A stretch of 64,000 bases of DNA from Sodiomyces alkalinus F11 (GCF_003711515.1 NW_021167088.1:1657237-1721236); one strand, 5' to 3'; positions 33,778 to 46,800 are shown, counted from the stretch's first letter. Made by a program: numbers and translations. The notes: generated by a model from the sequence alone, not told the origin.

Positions 33778-35848
33778 CTATGCGATCCTCCTGCGTTTCG
33801 TTCCCCTCGTAGACTGCGTTGCAGTCGCCGCAGTCGCCGCAGTCGCAGGACCCTGGACCGAACCCCTAGACTCTTTTGCCTGCCTCCTGTTCCTCCTAGT
33901 GACCGACACCCCCTTAACGCCCTCTCCCTCCGCGTCACCGCCCACAGACTCGTGCTGGTCCGTCCTCTCCCTCTCCCTACCCCGTCCCCTCGTCACCACC
34001 ATACCAACAGCATCCTCATCACTCTCAACCTCTTCCTTCTCCTTCTGCTTCTGCTTCACCGGCCCCCTTTTCTGCCCCGCTGCCTTCTCCCCCCTCGTCT
34101 TTCCCACCCCTTTCCCCTTCCCCAAAACAGCCTCACGCCCCCCCCGAGACTCCCAATAGGCAGCGACATGCTCCTCCGCATACCCAACCACCGCCTCCTC
34201 CGGCTCCCACGACCGCTCCTGCGACCCAATCCACGCCACGCGGAGCATCACCTTCCCCGCGGCGTCGACCCGGTGCCCCAGCACGCGCAGCACGTGCCAC
34301 AGGTCCGGATCGGCCACCGCGCCGCGCCGCCCGCCCTTGACGCCGCGCCAGTACCGAAACAGCACGGCGGGGGCGTCGGTCTGCACGGCGTGCTCGGGTT
34401 CCCAGGTGTAGTCGCCCGCCGGGTCGTCGGGGGACCTCCAGGCGATGTGCAGTTCGAGGAGGGTCGGGTCTTCGCGGGACCGGCGGTGGCCGATGATTTT
34501 GTCGATTTCGAACTTGTCTGTTGCGTCGGGGGCTGTTGTGGCTGCTTGGGTTGACGATTGTTCTTCTTCGGTTCGTTGTTCTTCTCCCGTCTCCTTTTCC
34601 GCTTCGTTTTCCTTTTCCTTTTCCGTCTCCTTCGCCTTGTTTTCGAGTTGCGGGGTGCTGCGCTTTTCTTCAGCTTGGTGTTGATCTTCCGTCTCCCCGT
34701 TCACTTTGGGTTCCTGTTCTTCCTTTGCTTCCTTTGCCTTTGCCTTCGCCTTCGCCTTCCCCTTCCTCGATCTGGTCCCCTTCTTCGACCTGGTCTTCAA
34801 TTTCGCTTTCAATGTCGGTTCGGCCTCCTTGGGCGCGACTGTGGCTTCCTCTTCACACTTCTCCTCCTGTACCGGCGTGGGTGTTTCGGTCTCTTGTTCG
34901 ACGACCGCGGCTTGGGGTTCGTGGCGGCGGGGTGGAGAAGGGCTGGGTTCGCTGGCCGGTCGCTGGACGGAGGGGATTTCTGTTCGAGAATTGGCAGGTT
35001 AGGAGATGGTGCAGTGACGGGAGGGGAAAAAGAGATATATATATTCTAGCCATACCTTCATCAATGTCTCCCTCAGATTTGACTTCGGCTTCCACCTCCA
35101 CTTCCACTTGGGCTTTCGCCTGTTCACTTTCGTTTTGGGGCTCTTCAAGCTTTGCAGTCTCATTATCCTCTGTAGTCGCCTCTGCCACCCTAACGGGGAC
35201 TTTGGCCTGCTCCTTCACCGTCTCAGCCACGATTTCCTCGGCCTCTTCCGTCGCGACATCGATGGTCGCAGACGCGTCACCTTTAGCTGTAATGCTATCC
35301 TGCGCTTCAGGCTCCTCGACCTCATCGTACTTCTCCTCCGCAACCTCGTCCATCGGCCGCTTCCGGGGACTGCTTGCACGCGAATCTCTACCGTGTCCGC
35401 TGAACGCGCCGAAAACGCGACCGAGGATGGAGCCGGTCGTGGACGGATTGGTAGACGGAGGCTCGGGGGCGGCGGCGGGAACGATGACCTCCATCGGAGC
35501 CATGGGCGCGACGGGCGCGGAATGGATATCGCCGAACATGGGATCGTGGGAGGCGGCGCGTCGCGGGGAGGTCGCGGGTATTAAGGGGCGCCTCAAAGGT
35601 GGGGGAGGGGTGGCAGCGAGGTGGTCGGATTTGAATCGCTTTGAGGCGCGGGCTGATTGTGTGACGCCTGGGACGGGGGCGGCGGCGGCAGCAGGGGGCC
35701 CGGAGGATGACGGCGAGGCGGGGTCCGGGGCGTCGATGAAATGGAGAGCGCCGTTCTTAATGGTGACCTGTTTCTTCCTAGTCGCCGGGGCGGCGGGAGT
35801 CGAAGCCCGGTTGGCCGTGAGAGTGGGCGAATTGCTTAATCTGGCCAT
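33778..35848 (-). CDS. Tandem chromodomain protein with long charged disordered regions
   Basis: Two exons, 35848-35056 and 34979-33778 (intron GTATGG..CAG), 664 residues; start MARLSNSPTL. The first 410 residues are disordered, Ala/Pro-rich then Glu-rich, followed by a Lys/Ala/Glu stretch (GKAKAKAKAKEAKEEQE). Chromodomain 1 lies at about 418-485: FEIDKIIGHRR, LHIAWRSPDD, DYTWEPEHAV. Chromodomain 2 lies at about 491-545: WHVLRVLGHRV, LRVAWIGSQERSWEPEEAV. A basic C-terminus ends in GTKRRRIA, a likely nuclear signal. Chromodomains read methylated lysines on histones. The aromatic cage is only partly conserved in repeat 2, which could instead be chromoshadow-like. Probably a chromatin protein; no catalytic domain. 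Confidence 0.8.
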
Positions 35849-37386
35849 GAAGCTGATTTCCAAGTCGCGTCCTGACTGTCTGTGTTGTGTCTGGGCCGTT
35901 GGTTCGGTTGACAGTGGGGGGCGATTCACTTGAGATTGTGAGGAGGTCTGCCCAGCCTTCGGAAGCAACAGGACACGCGACTGGGGGAATGGAGGCGTGT
36001 GTCGATGGTCGAGGAGGGTGGGGAGGGTCGAGAAGGGTCGAGTACAGTCGAGGATGGTGAGACCTAAAGGTCGATATTACGCGCAAGTCCGGGCCTGAAT
36101 GGACGACGAAAACTCAGGCAAGAAACAAAGGAGAAAACAGAAGAATTTGACAGACGATAGATGTTATGAAAGGTCGATTCGCTTCGACCTTTGCGACCAC
36201 GCGATTGTTATTGACTTTTTTGGCGACGAAGGAATGAATTTGTCGAGATGATGCTCGGAATACACGTAGAAAGCGGGAGATGGTCCGGGCAGGTCACGGG
36301 AACATGATGCGACGACGAGGAAGACGATGAAAATTAGGTAATCGGACAGTGAACGCCTTAGTCATCAACCACTTACTTAATCACCCTTTTTTTCTTCTCT
36401 TCCCTTTCATCATTCTGGTTGTCTGGCCGCATTGTCGCTCCCGCATCACGACGTACGTGGTGGGTGTAGAAACCGAAAAACACTAATAAAGAACGCAAAT
36501 TCGGAATTATCCAAATGGACCAAGCCGTCATTTTATATCTTTCTTTGTCAAGCTTGCCTGCACGAGCCGCCTCTAGCCTCGAGTGAGCACTGAGACCAAC
36601 TCAACCCGCCACCAACCGCCGAAAGCAACTTTGGGGTCCAAGTCCAACCGGCCAACAACGGTCGTGCCTCAGTGGCGTTGCTGCATCCGCAATCCAAGGA
36701 TACATAATTCAGCGGATGACTTATGACACTTGTCGCTGCTTTTCCCCCTTAGGGCTACACTTGCGAATTGAGGGGACTCGGCACATGGCGTTGCTCTACG
36801 AGTCTGGGGTGCATGATATCCTTGCCGATCCCCTGCCCAAATAGGCAGCATGCGGAGTTGGACCTCGGGATCCCCAAAGACCTGCATCACCTACGGGGTC
36901 ATCGACACGGCACTTGGATCGATGGAACTTGCAAGAATAAACGCCTACGCGGGAGGGAGAGACCAGAGACATCCAAACAAAGAATCCGATGCCTCCTAAT
37001 GTTTTGATCCGAGGCTTGTTACCCTACCTGTCTCTTAGCGTGGAACCCCCAGATGATCCTACAGTCTAATAGTCTACTCCTCACCATCCCTTCCGGTATG
37101 CATCGCGAGGGGTCGGCCAGATGAGCCCTGAAATAGGCGACTGCTAGAAGCACTGATTTGACTGCCGAGGTAAGTTCACCTCCCACCGTAGTCCGGAATC
37201 TCTGAGACATGCAGACTGTAGACCTTGCGAAGGATCGAATACATTGACCCTTCTGGTTATAAAAGAAGCAAAAGCGAAGCATTCTGGCTGGCGTATTTTG
37301 CCTCTATCGTTGGTCTCTGGTTTCTCCAACGACTACTGCCACCACAAACTCCCCGTATCTTTCATAGCAATCAGCCATCCGTCAAA
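35849..37386. other. Divergent promoter region between chromodomain and cutinase genes
   Basis: 1.5 kb shared upstream DNA of two divergently transcribed genes. A TATA box for the cutinase sits at 37258-37264. Nearer the chromodomain gene is a purine/pyrimidine-rich segment with GTCGAG repeats (36000-36060). No further gene seen. Confidence 0.5.
37258..37264 (+). promoter_or_regulatory. TATA box of the cutinase gene
   Basis: TATAAAA, 123 bp upstream of the cutinase ATG, a normal distance for an inducible secreted enzyme. Confidence 0.55.
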
Positions 37387-38366
37387 ATGCTCCCGCCTCG
37401 TTTCCTCTTCCTGTCACTCGCCGCTCTAGGCCTTACCTCCGCTCGGATTGCTCGACGCCAGGACAACTGCCCTGAGGTGCCAGACACCGGCGTCACCATC
37501 GGCGAGCCGGTTCCCATGATCCCCGAACACATCCCACAAGGATGTTCCGACTTTGAAATCCTAGTTGGTGAGAGAACAAGCCAAGCCTGTCCCAACCCGT
37601 CTAAAAATGGCGGATTAGCCTCTTGATGGGGTATATTGATACTAAACTCACGCAAAGCCCGTGGCACGAGTGAGCCCAACGCGGATGGAGGCAAGTTCGG
37701 CGTCATCGTCGGCGACCCCGTCGTCAGCAACACTTCTGCCATCTTGGCAGGCGCCAGGGGCTATCCCGTCCAGGTAAGTCCCTTTCCGTCTACCATCCAT
37801 CCTCGTCTCATCAACTACGAGCCATATCTAAGGACAATATTCGCAGTATCCCGCCAGCGCACGAATCATCACCGGTGTCCGCCAAGGCTCCGCCGACGTC
37901 GTCAGCCGCCTGACCTCGCAAGCTGCCGCCTGCCCCCAACAGACCTTCGCCCTCGTCGGGTACTCCCAGGGCGCTGCCGTGATGCACGCTGCTGCCGACG
38001 ACATTCCCAGGGCTCTGTACGGTCGCATCAAGTCCCTCGTTATGTTCGGGGACGGTGCTCTGCGTCTCGGCTCTATTGGTAGTCGTTTTCCTATCGGGTT
38101 GAACAACAAGGTGATGCAGGTCTGCGCTGATGGGGATCCTGTGAGTGTTGCGCTGCCTCCCTACTGTTGCATCTTTTTGTTATATAATATATATACTCGA
38201 ATTGTCTCACCCTGCCGTCCTTCCCGATTCCACCGCTGACGCGCTCATTTACATATAGACTTGCGACCGCGACGGAACTTGCACCTATTATCATCTGACT
38301 TATATCCGACATGAGTACGTTGACCCTGCAGTCAACCATATTGTCCAGGGCTTCCTTTCTGGTTGA
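37387..38366 (+). CDS. Cutinase (secreted serine esterase)
   Basis: Four exons: 37387-37567, 37658-37773, 37847-38140 and 38259-38366, giving 232 residues, the usual cutinase length. Signal peptide: MLPPRFLFLSLAALGLTSA. The mature part shows CSDFEILVARGTSEPN (oxyanion region), ALVGYSQGAAVMHAA with nucleophile serine in GYSQG, VCADGDPTC with catalytic aspartate between disulfide cysteines, and the catalytic histidine in YHLTYIRHEYVDPA. It hydrolyses ester bonds of the plant polyester cutin outside the cell, releasing hydroxy fatty acids. Splice sites GTGAGA/AAG, GTAAGT/CAG, GTGAGT/TAG join the conserved motifs exactly. Ends normally. A convergent P450 lies downstream, possibly unrelated. Confidence 0.95.
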
Positions 38367-39261
38367 GAGGTGTCGCTTCGGTCTCCAAAGCCCAGACGGA
38401 GTGAGAGTCATCTAATGGAGTTCCAAGTTGAGAGTGTTACAATCTTTGGAGGAGGGATTGTGTTGGCAGAATATGAATATAAGTTCTTGCGGTTGCTCCA
38501 AAATACACATGCCAAGCCCATCGCTCGCACTTCGTCCAAGGTCGTTTCCTCCGTATAATCGTGTGGAGTGAATGCGAGACAGGGGCTGTTATTATAACCC
38601 ATTTAAACCCTCAAATGAGATGCCCATTTGAACCGTGGGCCCATTAGAACCCAGCCCCGTTGGGCTTTGGGCTTAATGCGCGCTACCAACAATTACCCCC
38701 TAGAGCTCATGGGCCCGAATGGGTAAGCCCAGATCCGGCCCAGGAGGACCCAATGGGCTTTGGCATCGAATTGGAGATATATCCCCCATATTCTGCCCAG
38801 GCGAACTGCATCGCCAGTCAATTACAGGTATCCAGCACTGAAAGAAGCGACTCCTGGTTATTTCCAACTGGACCACCACAACACAAAGCGTCGAGAGGCA
38901 CACCACGAGAATCATGTTAAGGGCTTTTATTATTTTATTTGTATTATACACGTACAAAGTTCATCCAGGGTTATGTTTTGGTCGTAAGTGCCAATTCCCC
39001 CTCATGCAAAAGCTACCTAGCCATTCCCAATGTGTGGCCGGTGCTTTCTTTTGGCCGTGCAGGTCGCCAAATGCCCCCAATGCAAAAGCTTGCTAGCCAG
39101 TCTTCTGCTGCTTCGTTCGGCATGCCTCTCCTAGTGGGCAACCGAAAAAAGAAAAAAACAGAAATGTCATCCGCGAAAAGCGGGGGAAAGTAACGCAAAA
39201 AGAAGCAAGAAAAAGCAAGAAATGACCGTATCCTACAGCAAAAATCATCATCGTGCAGTCA
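38367..39261. other. Convergent 3' region
   Basis: 895 bp between cutinase and P450 genes. Around 38600-38760 the motif TGGGC/GCCCA recurs many times in both orientations (for example GTGGGCCCATT, TTGGGCTTTGGGCTTA). No gene supported. Confidence 0.45.
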
Positions 39262-41545
39262 TTAAAACTCCCTGAGAGAGACCTTAACAAGCAGGTCCGA
39301 CTTCTTCCAGAGCATGAAGACCGTCTGCCGCTCAATCCATCCTTCGGTCTCGGGCACCATCTCGAAATCAAAGTGCCAGACCAGGTACGCCAAGATCATG
39401 CGCATCTCGGCCCACGCCAAGCTGTGAGGTGACTAGAGTCAGCTGGAAGAAGAAAAAAATACCAGAGAGTAAAAAAACGTACTTCTTTCCCAAACAATCT
39501 CTCGGCCCAACGCTAAAGGGCTTCACAACGTTCCTGTCGTCCTTCTCAAACTCGGGCGGGCAGGGCTTCAGCCAGCGCTCAGGCACCATCTCGTCCGGAC
39601 GGTGGAAGTTGAGAGGGTGGCGATGGGCTGCGAGCAGGTTGATGCCAACGCTGGTGTTGGGCGGAATGAAGTGGCCGGCGACGGTAGCGCCCTGGGCCTT
39701 GGTGCGACGGAAGAGGCCGTCAGGCGCAGGTGGGTAGAGGCGCAGTCCCTCGTTGATGACGGCGTTGAGATATTCCTGGTGCTGCAGCTTGACGAGGGTA
39801 AGCTCGGAGGGCGAAGCAAACTCGGAACGGATGGTTTCGGTGAGTCTGCGAAGAGTGGCGGGAGACTTGCAGAGCATGTACATGGTTCCGGCCATCATGG
39901 TAGCGGCTGGGGTTTCGTCGAGGTCAGTGAAGAGACCACATGCCCGGAAAGAGGGCGGGTTTACTTACTCGTTTCGCTGCCTGCAATGATGAAGGTGATG
40001 GCAGAAGCCTCAATTTCCAGGCGGGACATTCTGCAGTGGCAACATGGGTCAGCCAGGTGCACAGGTATATATATATAAAAGGAGAAAAAGGAGGAGAAGA
40101 AAAAGACACTCACCCCTTCTCACCCTGGGAATTCTTCAGAATGTACGACATGAAATCAGGGCGATCCGTCTCCATGGCCATCCGGCGGGACGCAGCCGTG
40201 GCACCGAAAGAGAGGGCTTCCGCGCGATGCTTGACCATCTCCTTGGGGATGCAGGCAAGGATGGCACCCATGGGGAGGAGCGGATAGCGGTATAACTCTC
40301 GGAGGTAGGTGAAGGCCTTGAGGGTCCAGAAGACCGTGTCGAGCCAAGGGTGCATCTCGCCCTGCTCGAGGCCGCCGAAACTCTCCCCGAAGGACAAGTC
40401 ACCGATAATATCGGTGGTGAGGAAATTGACCCACTTGGAGAAGTTGAGAACGGCGGCGCCGCTGTCGGTGCCGGTGACCTTCTCGACCTCCTCGCGCAGC
40501 TTCTTGATGAAGAGAGAGGTGTACTGGTGGAGATAGGCCTCCTGCAGGACCAGCGCCTTGTCGGAGAAGGCATGGGATTGGATGCGACGGAGACGACGAT
40601 GGTGATCATCCTCCTTGGCCGACGCCTGTTGTGAAGGGGTAAGAATTTGTCAGTGGGTCTGGTCTGCATTGAAATTTGAGATGATAGGAGGGAATACGTA
40701 CAATGGTGTCGACGGCATCGCCAGCCGAGAGGTAGGTGATGGGGTCCTTGGGGATGTTACCCCGACCGGTGCTGGCTTGCCGGAAGCCATAGATATCTGA
40801 GTTGGTAGATGGTGAGTTGAATGATCACGTACTTTGGTGAAGGCATACGAATGAGAATGAAAATGAAAAAAAGGAGAAAAAAAGGAGAAAAATATGAACA
40901 GATAAAATCAAACAAAAAAATGAAGCAATTGAGACAGTGGTTACTCACCTTGCCAGGCCTGGCTGGTCGTGAAGGAAAGGGTATCGGGGGCGATGCGGAC
41001 TACATGGCCGTACTTCATATGCATCTCCTTGGTGGTCCAGGTGACGGTGCCCCGAAAGATTTCAATGGTGTAGGGCAAACGGCTGACAGCGTACCACCAG
41101 GGGCCCGGGTATTTGCTCAGAGGATGAAAGAAAAGGTTGTACACAGCCGAGAGAAGGAAGTAAATGATCGTCTGTCACCGTCACACACAGGTCAGTTAGA
41201 TCGATCGCATCTCAGCAAACAAAACAAACAGAGATGCATGAGAGCTGAGCCGGGTAGGCCGTAGACGGTTGGCGGCAGGCCGCAGGGGTCCAAACCCCAT
41301 GTTTGGTGAAAGCTCATGCTCATGCATGGGTAGGGTGAGGGTTTGAGATAAGATAACGGCCAAAAGGCAAAGGACACGATGATGACGAAGCTGGAGAAGC
41401 TGAGAATGAAGCTGATGATGCCAATGATGCCAATGGTGATGAAAATGAATGGTAGATAGAGGACACTCACCAGGCTAAGAAGAGTAAGGGCTGCAGCTCC
41501 CCAAGAGGAGAAGGCTGCGGCAACGAATGTGAAAGGACCAGCCAT
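39262..41545 (-). CDS. Cytochrome P450 monooxygenase
   Basis: Seven exons on the minus strand: 41545-41471, 41171-40949, 40796-40702, 40625-40114, 40030-39969, 39906-39483 and 39421-39262, 516 residues. N-terminal membrane helix (AALTLLSL, then FLLSAVYNLFF), proline hinge PLSKYPGPWW. Oxygen-binding helix FIIAGSETTAT spans the exon 5/6 junction. ExxR motif EGLRLYPP, then PERW, and the haem loop PFSVGPRDCLGKNLAW with the cysteine ligand. It sits in the ER membrane and uses a P450 reductase to hydroxylate a small lipophilic substrate. The pattern recalls the fungal CYP65-type (isotrichodermin hydroxylase-like) group, but substrate is unknown. No synthase gene nearby, so cluster membership is unsupported. 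Confidence 0.9.
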
Positions 41546-43172
41546 TGTTATTACTCCAGAGCAATATCAAAGCAGAAGCAGCATGCACGATGCGATCGTT
41601 GCACGACTTCAGATCTCGATCCTCGGTCAAGATCCGGGGGCGAAATGGGGCCAGGTGGGCAAAGCGATATTGCAGTGGCGCGCGTTATACTGTTTGTTGG
41701 GTGGTGCGTGGTGCGTGGTGTGTGATGTGTGATGTGTGATGCGTGGTACAGAAATAGGAAAAAAGAACGTCAAAAGGGATCGGTTGACTAGGATTTGTGG
41801 TTTGTTTGTTTTCGGTTCCCTGGCGAAAAAAATTGATGGTCCAGGGACCATAGAAATAGGGCCCCAAGAGTTTTCTTTTGTGGTGTTTAGGGTTGCTCTG
41901 AGAGTGTAAGGAATGAGGGGAAAAAAGAGAGTGAGGGAGTGTGAGAAAAAGCAAGAGAGAGATGTAGATGGCGAGAGATAATTAGGTAGCGCGTATGTGG
42001 GAAAAAAAGAAGAGGGAGTAAGAGAAGGAAAGAGCTGTGAATAAGGTAAGGTAGGAAGGAGGGACCGGGATGTGGGAATAGGCACGAACTAGGTAGGTAC
42101 CAAAGTATTGGCTATGGTGAGAAGGAAGGCAAGAAAGGTCGGGTAGGTACCTAGGCCAGGTAGGTAAGGTACGAAGTAGAGGCCAGAGCCTGACTTCCTT
42201 CCCTCCAAATCTCACAATCTCACAGATCTCGCGTGGGAGGGCTTGGCTCTTCTCTTTTCCGATTACCTACTGACCCCCTGGCCTTGTATGAAGCGATTGC
42301 CGGACTTCCCACGAGCTGGAGGCCATCCACTTGCTGGAGGGTCATCCACTCGCATCTGTCTCTTTCATTTTGGTTGGAAGTATGGATAATTACGACGTAC
42401 TTGTCGCGCTGTTTTGAGAAAAAGGGGGGGGGGGGTGTTTAGGGGGTGTTTCGCGATTGTCTATGTTGTATCTGGGGGCCAGTCTGGGGGTGCAAGAACG
42501 CGTAGAAGTGTTCGCTACGTGGGTCAATGACCTGGAGTAGGAGGGATCTGCATTTCCTTGGGAGTCAATTAGCGGCATGTTCCGCAGTGGGAGACTTACG
42601 GAATGTATCCATATGTTCCATATGTGCCTGTACACGTACACGTACTTCGTCCTTTTATACATTACAGGAAATGATGACTGCTGGATCAGGCGAATTACAT
42701 GGAGAAACCCGTATGTACTCCGTACATAACTTGCGTGTTATGCGCATTAGAGGGATCGTGAACTGAGATATAGCGCTCAATGCAAGGATGACTGATGGAT
42801 GCCACAACTCAAAACATGGACAAGCTGAGGCGAAATCAAACAAAACCACCCAAAACCTCCCTCGTCGATGGATGATCTGCTCCAGAGCGCAAAGCGCATT
42901 GAGGTCCAAAACCCCATCCCATTTCCATGTGTCCATTTGTCTCGGAGATTATTGAAACGTTCATGTACATTGATGTAATTATATGTCAGGTAGATTGCAA
43001 CGTACACGTGTACCAAGGTGCGGCAGGTACCATTCCGACGCCCAGATGTGGAGCGCAGGAGGGTCCCGAGGATGCGGAACATGCCGAACCCAGCAACTGA
43101 CTGGTCACATTGTCATGGTCCATGCGTGTACCCTACATGTACCTGTACGTTGTAACCTGAATAAGATTTGAT
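41546..43172. other. Intergenic region between P450 and LINE
   Basis: 1.6 kb with normal dinucleotides. The P450 promoter side contains a variable GTGATGTGTGATGTG microsatellite (41699-41746) and T/A-rich, CCTACC/GGTAGG-rich patches (42090-42175). A run of eleven G occurs near 42424-42436. No gene supported. Confidence 0.5.
41699..41746. repeat. Short tandem repeat, (GTGRTGT)-type
   Basis: Seven-base variable units TGGTGCG, TGGTGTG, TGATGTG repeated about six times in a row. Confidence 0.75.
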
Positions 43173-43181
43173 AGCAGCACC
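43173..43181. repeat. Candidate LINE target-site duplication, left copy
   Basis: AGCAGCACC directly abuts the poly-T tract at 43182. The same nine bases (followed in both places by T) recur at 49450-49458, directly after the presumed 5' end of the LINE. Confidence 0.6.
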
Positions 43182-43195
43182 TTTTTTTTTTTTTT
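43182..43195 (-). repeat. Poly-A tail of the LINE
   Basis: Fourteen consecutive T on the plus strand, i.e. the A tail at the 3' end of the minus-strand element. Confidence 0.8.
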
Positions 43196-43899
43196 AATTC
43201 ATTACGCGCATGCAGCCCTAAAGCTATAGCGCGACGCCTATCGCCCTAAGGGCTAGAGGCTATAAGAAGCTAGGTACAGTAAAATAGAGCGTACTACATA
43301 AAGGAAATCCTCCGTAATAATCTGCCTAATAAGACCTAATAGGTAAAAAACCAAAGCAATATAACTAGACCGCAGGAATCGTGGTTTACGCCCTATACTA
43401 CTCTGCCGAGGCTATTTTAATAGCTAAAAGGTAGGCCTATAAGGCCTGTATTCCTTTTTTAGTACTAAATAATAGCGGCAGAGATAGCGGTAGGCCTGCT
43501 AGGGCTTCCCGCAGGGCTCTTCGTTCTTCTTTATAAAAAGGGCATAAAAGAATAAGGTGTGCTGTATCCTATATAGGGGAGCCGGGACAGGAATAGCGGT
43601 CGTTAGCGCAGTTTTAGACACTTTTTTAGTGGGTTTTTAGGTATCCGAAGCCGGTTTTTAACTGCGTAAAAGCCGATTTTACCCACCTAGGGCCTTATAT
43701 TAGTAGTGGTTTTCAGGAGAAGCGGAGGTTATCGCGGACTAGTCGTCTATATAGGCGGCCTAATCGAACCGATCGACCTCTTTTCTCTTCCTTCTCTTCG
43801 TGATTCTATAGGGTCTTCCAGTCTTAAATAAGGGCTTTATTTACCCGGCGTTTTAGGTGGCTAAGGGTAACTAAGCAAATGGATTTTATAGCTTTTTCG

Positions 43900-46800
43900 G
43901 GGTTTAATGCCCCTTTAGCCACTTTATCTGCTAGCTCGTTCCCTTCTATCCCTATATACGAGGGGCACTACTAGATAGATACCGAAGTGCCTAGTTATTT
44001 AAGGCGTAAAATAAGGCTTTTAGCTTCTATAGTCTACTATAAGGTGCGCTAAAGCTTCTGAATAGCCGCCTAAGAATCACTAAAAATATAGCACTCCAGG
44101 GGCCTAGGCGTCTGCTTTAGGGCAGCGTAAAGGGCCTAAAGAATAGCGTATAATTCAGCGTCTACGACTTCGGTAACGGCCCCTAGGTTAAAGCCTATAG
44201 CTTTACAGGGCCTTCCAGTATTAGTCCACTATATCATAGCGGTTATAGCCCGTGAAGGTCCTTTAGAGGCCTAGTAGGTGGCCTAGAGACCCGTCGGTAT
44301 AGAAAATAGCAGCCTATTCCCCTAGACCTTACTGAATTTCGGCTAGGGCTTTAAGGTGGGCTGTTTTCTGATCAGGGGTATTAGGGCTAGGGTCGGTATC
44401 TGTTTTAGACCGGTCCTTAAGGGGGAAAAAGGGTCTTAGGTCCGCTATAGGTTCCGAGGCCTAGGGGGCCTCCCACCTAGCCGAAGAACCCTCGATATTC
44501 TAAGACTAACCTACTAAAGCCACTATTTCTAGGCCTAGCCTATATAGCTATATGCTAGGCTATAGGTTCTAGAGAAGGGCGAGATTCTGATTTTCGTCCC
44601 CTGGCTGCCTTTGAACGCTAGTATAAAGCTGGCGTTTAATAGGGTGGTTTAGTATGAACTTTAAGGCCCGAAAGGTATAGAGCCTATTAGGTCTAGTTAA
44701 CCGAACCGCTACCGGGGGGACTACTGCTTCGAGTTCTAAAGGCCGTAAGGGGGCCCCCCTAAAAGCTCCTAGTATCCTAACTAAAGCGCTATACTATAAG
44801 CGTTTTAAGCGGTCCACTAGGTGTTTTTTCTGTGATTGTAGGTCCTACTAGAGCTACGAGCCGAAATTAGCTAAGGAGGCTATATAGGCTATATATAGCT
44901 GCCGTAAAGCCTTAAAAGAAAGGCCCCTCCATAAGCTAGCTAGCCTGTATAGCCTGTTTAGGGCTCCTAAAGCTAAGTTTAGGCGTTTTTCGACGTAGGG
45001 TTTAAAGGATAGCTTCGGATTAAACCAGACCCTAAGCCACCTAATAGCACCTAGCGCTGGTTTAACTAAGTGCCCCCCTATAGTGACCGGAGTGTCTTCT
45101 ATAAAGCGTCTTCGGTGGAAGTAAATAAGCTCTGTTTTTTTAGGGTGGAAAAGGACTTAGTTAACTTTTACTGCGTCGAAAAGGGAGGCTGCGGCTTTTT
45201 CTAGGGTTTTACAGTTTTTTCTAGTCGATATAGACGCTATGGATAGCTGAAAATCATCGATATAGCATAACTAAAGACCCTAAAAATCCGGTCCCGTTAT
45301 AACCTTCCTAATATAAATCAGGAAAAGGATAGGAGAAACCGGAGAGCCTTATAGAACCCCTATATTGAGGGGGGTAGGCTACTAGACCTGCCCCTCGAAA
45401 GCTAGTTAGATTCGCCTACTTTCTGTAAAAAAGGCTACCTATTTAACTAGGTTCGAGGGTAATTAGAGTTCCTAAAAGGACCTAAGTAGCTAGGGACGGG
45501 CGACGTAATCGAAGGCTCCTTTAAAATCTAAAAACAGCATAGAAAGCACAGGATTTTAGCGTGATTTACGCTATGTTTCGATATAGTGGAGGAGGGGGAG
45601 GGCTATATCGATAGCAGAGCGTTATTTTCTACCCCCTATTTAACTAGGGTGTAGAAGGTCGTCGCGGGTATTAGCTATAAAGCTAAGCCTAGTAGCTATA
45701 ACCCTTTCGAGGACTTTACCTAGGTAGTTTAGAAGGGCTATAATTCTATAAGACTTAGGACTAGAATAGTCCTTCTTCCCCGGCTTCGGTAAAACGACCC
45801 CTAAGGCTTCTTTCCTGCAGGTAGGGTGGTGGCCTGCTATAAATAGTGCTGTATAGGCTTTTAAAAAGAGCCTGGGGATAACCTTATAGGTCTGCTGGAT
45901 CGGCTTTAGACTAATACTATTAGGCCCTAGAGCTTTCCCCTTAGTAGCACCGAATATAGCGCGTTATAGTTCGGTAGCCTAAAGGCCAGGCTACTCCCAC
46001 GGTCTTCTAAGGCCCTTACTACGTGATCTAGTTAGGCTCTAGGGGCCGGTAGAAGGGTAAAAGGGGCCTGGGTCCCCTAAAGGGCCTGTAAATATAGGGG
46101 CTTCGGGGGCGTCGGTGGCGGAGGGTATAGGAAAAAGGGTCTGAAGTAGGGCGTTGTATTTATCTTCGAAGGCGTAGGCCTTCTGCTTCGTAGGCGTTTA
46201 AATCGGTGGGATTTTCGTATTAAGGCCGCTTTTCGTATAGTTATAGGCCTTAAAGATTCNNNNNNNNNNGCTTCGTAGGCGTTTAAATCGGTGGGATTTT
46301 CGTATTAAGGCCGCTTTTCGTATAGTTATAGGCCTTAAAGATTCCAGGGCCTTCGGCGTAGGCTAGGAAGGCCTTCTAGTGGTCGTTTTTCGCTGTTTTA
46401 ACCGCCCGGTAGTAGGCGTTTTGAGCTTCTTTCTAGGAGGCTTCTAAAGGCGCCTAGGTGGCCGAGGCCCCCTTTTTTGCCTTTCGAAAGGCCCCAAAAG
46501 CCCTGTTAGCTATTTTTCGCAGGGCTTTTAGCTTTTTAGTCTACCACGGCTTCGAACGCCCTACTACCCGGAGCTTAGGCACTAAAGCCTTAAGCGCTAG
46601 GGTAATAGTATCCGAAAGGCAGCGGCCTAAAGAATCCTAGTCCGAGGCGTTAATAGTCTATTAGATATCCTGGTCGAGGCTAGGTTTTGGGCTTTTTAGG
46701 GTGCTAGAAAACAGGTCCTAATCTGCTAGTTTATAGTTATAAGCCGGCGGGAGGGACCTATTTATAGGACCTTTAGAGTCTAAGATAGTAGCCGAAAGGA

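Noticed and set aside
34521..35933. 470-codon plus-strand frame over the chromodomain gene
   Set aside because: Ser/Leu-rich translation of the reverse of Glu/Lys-rich codons; no domain.
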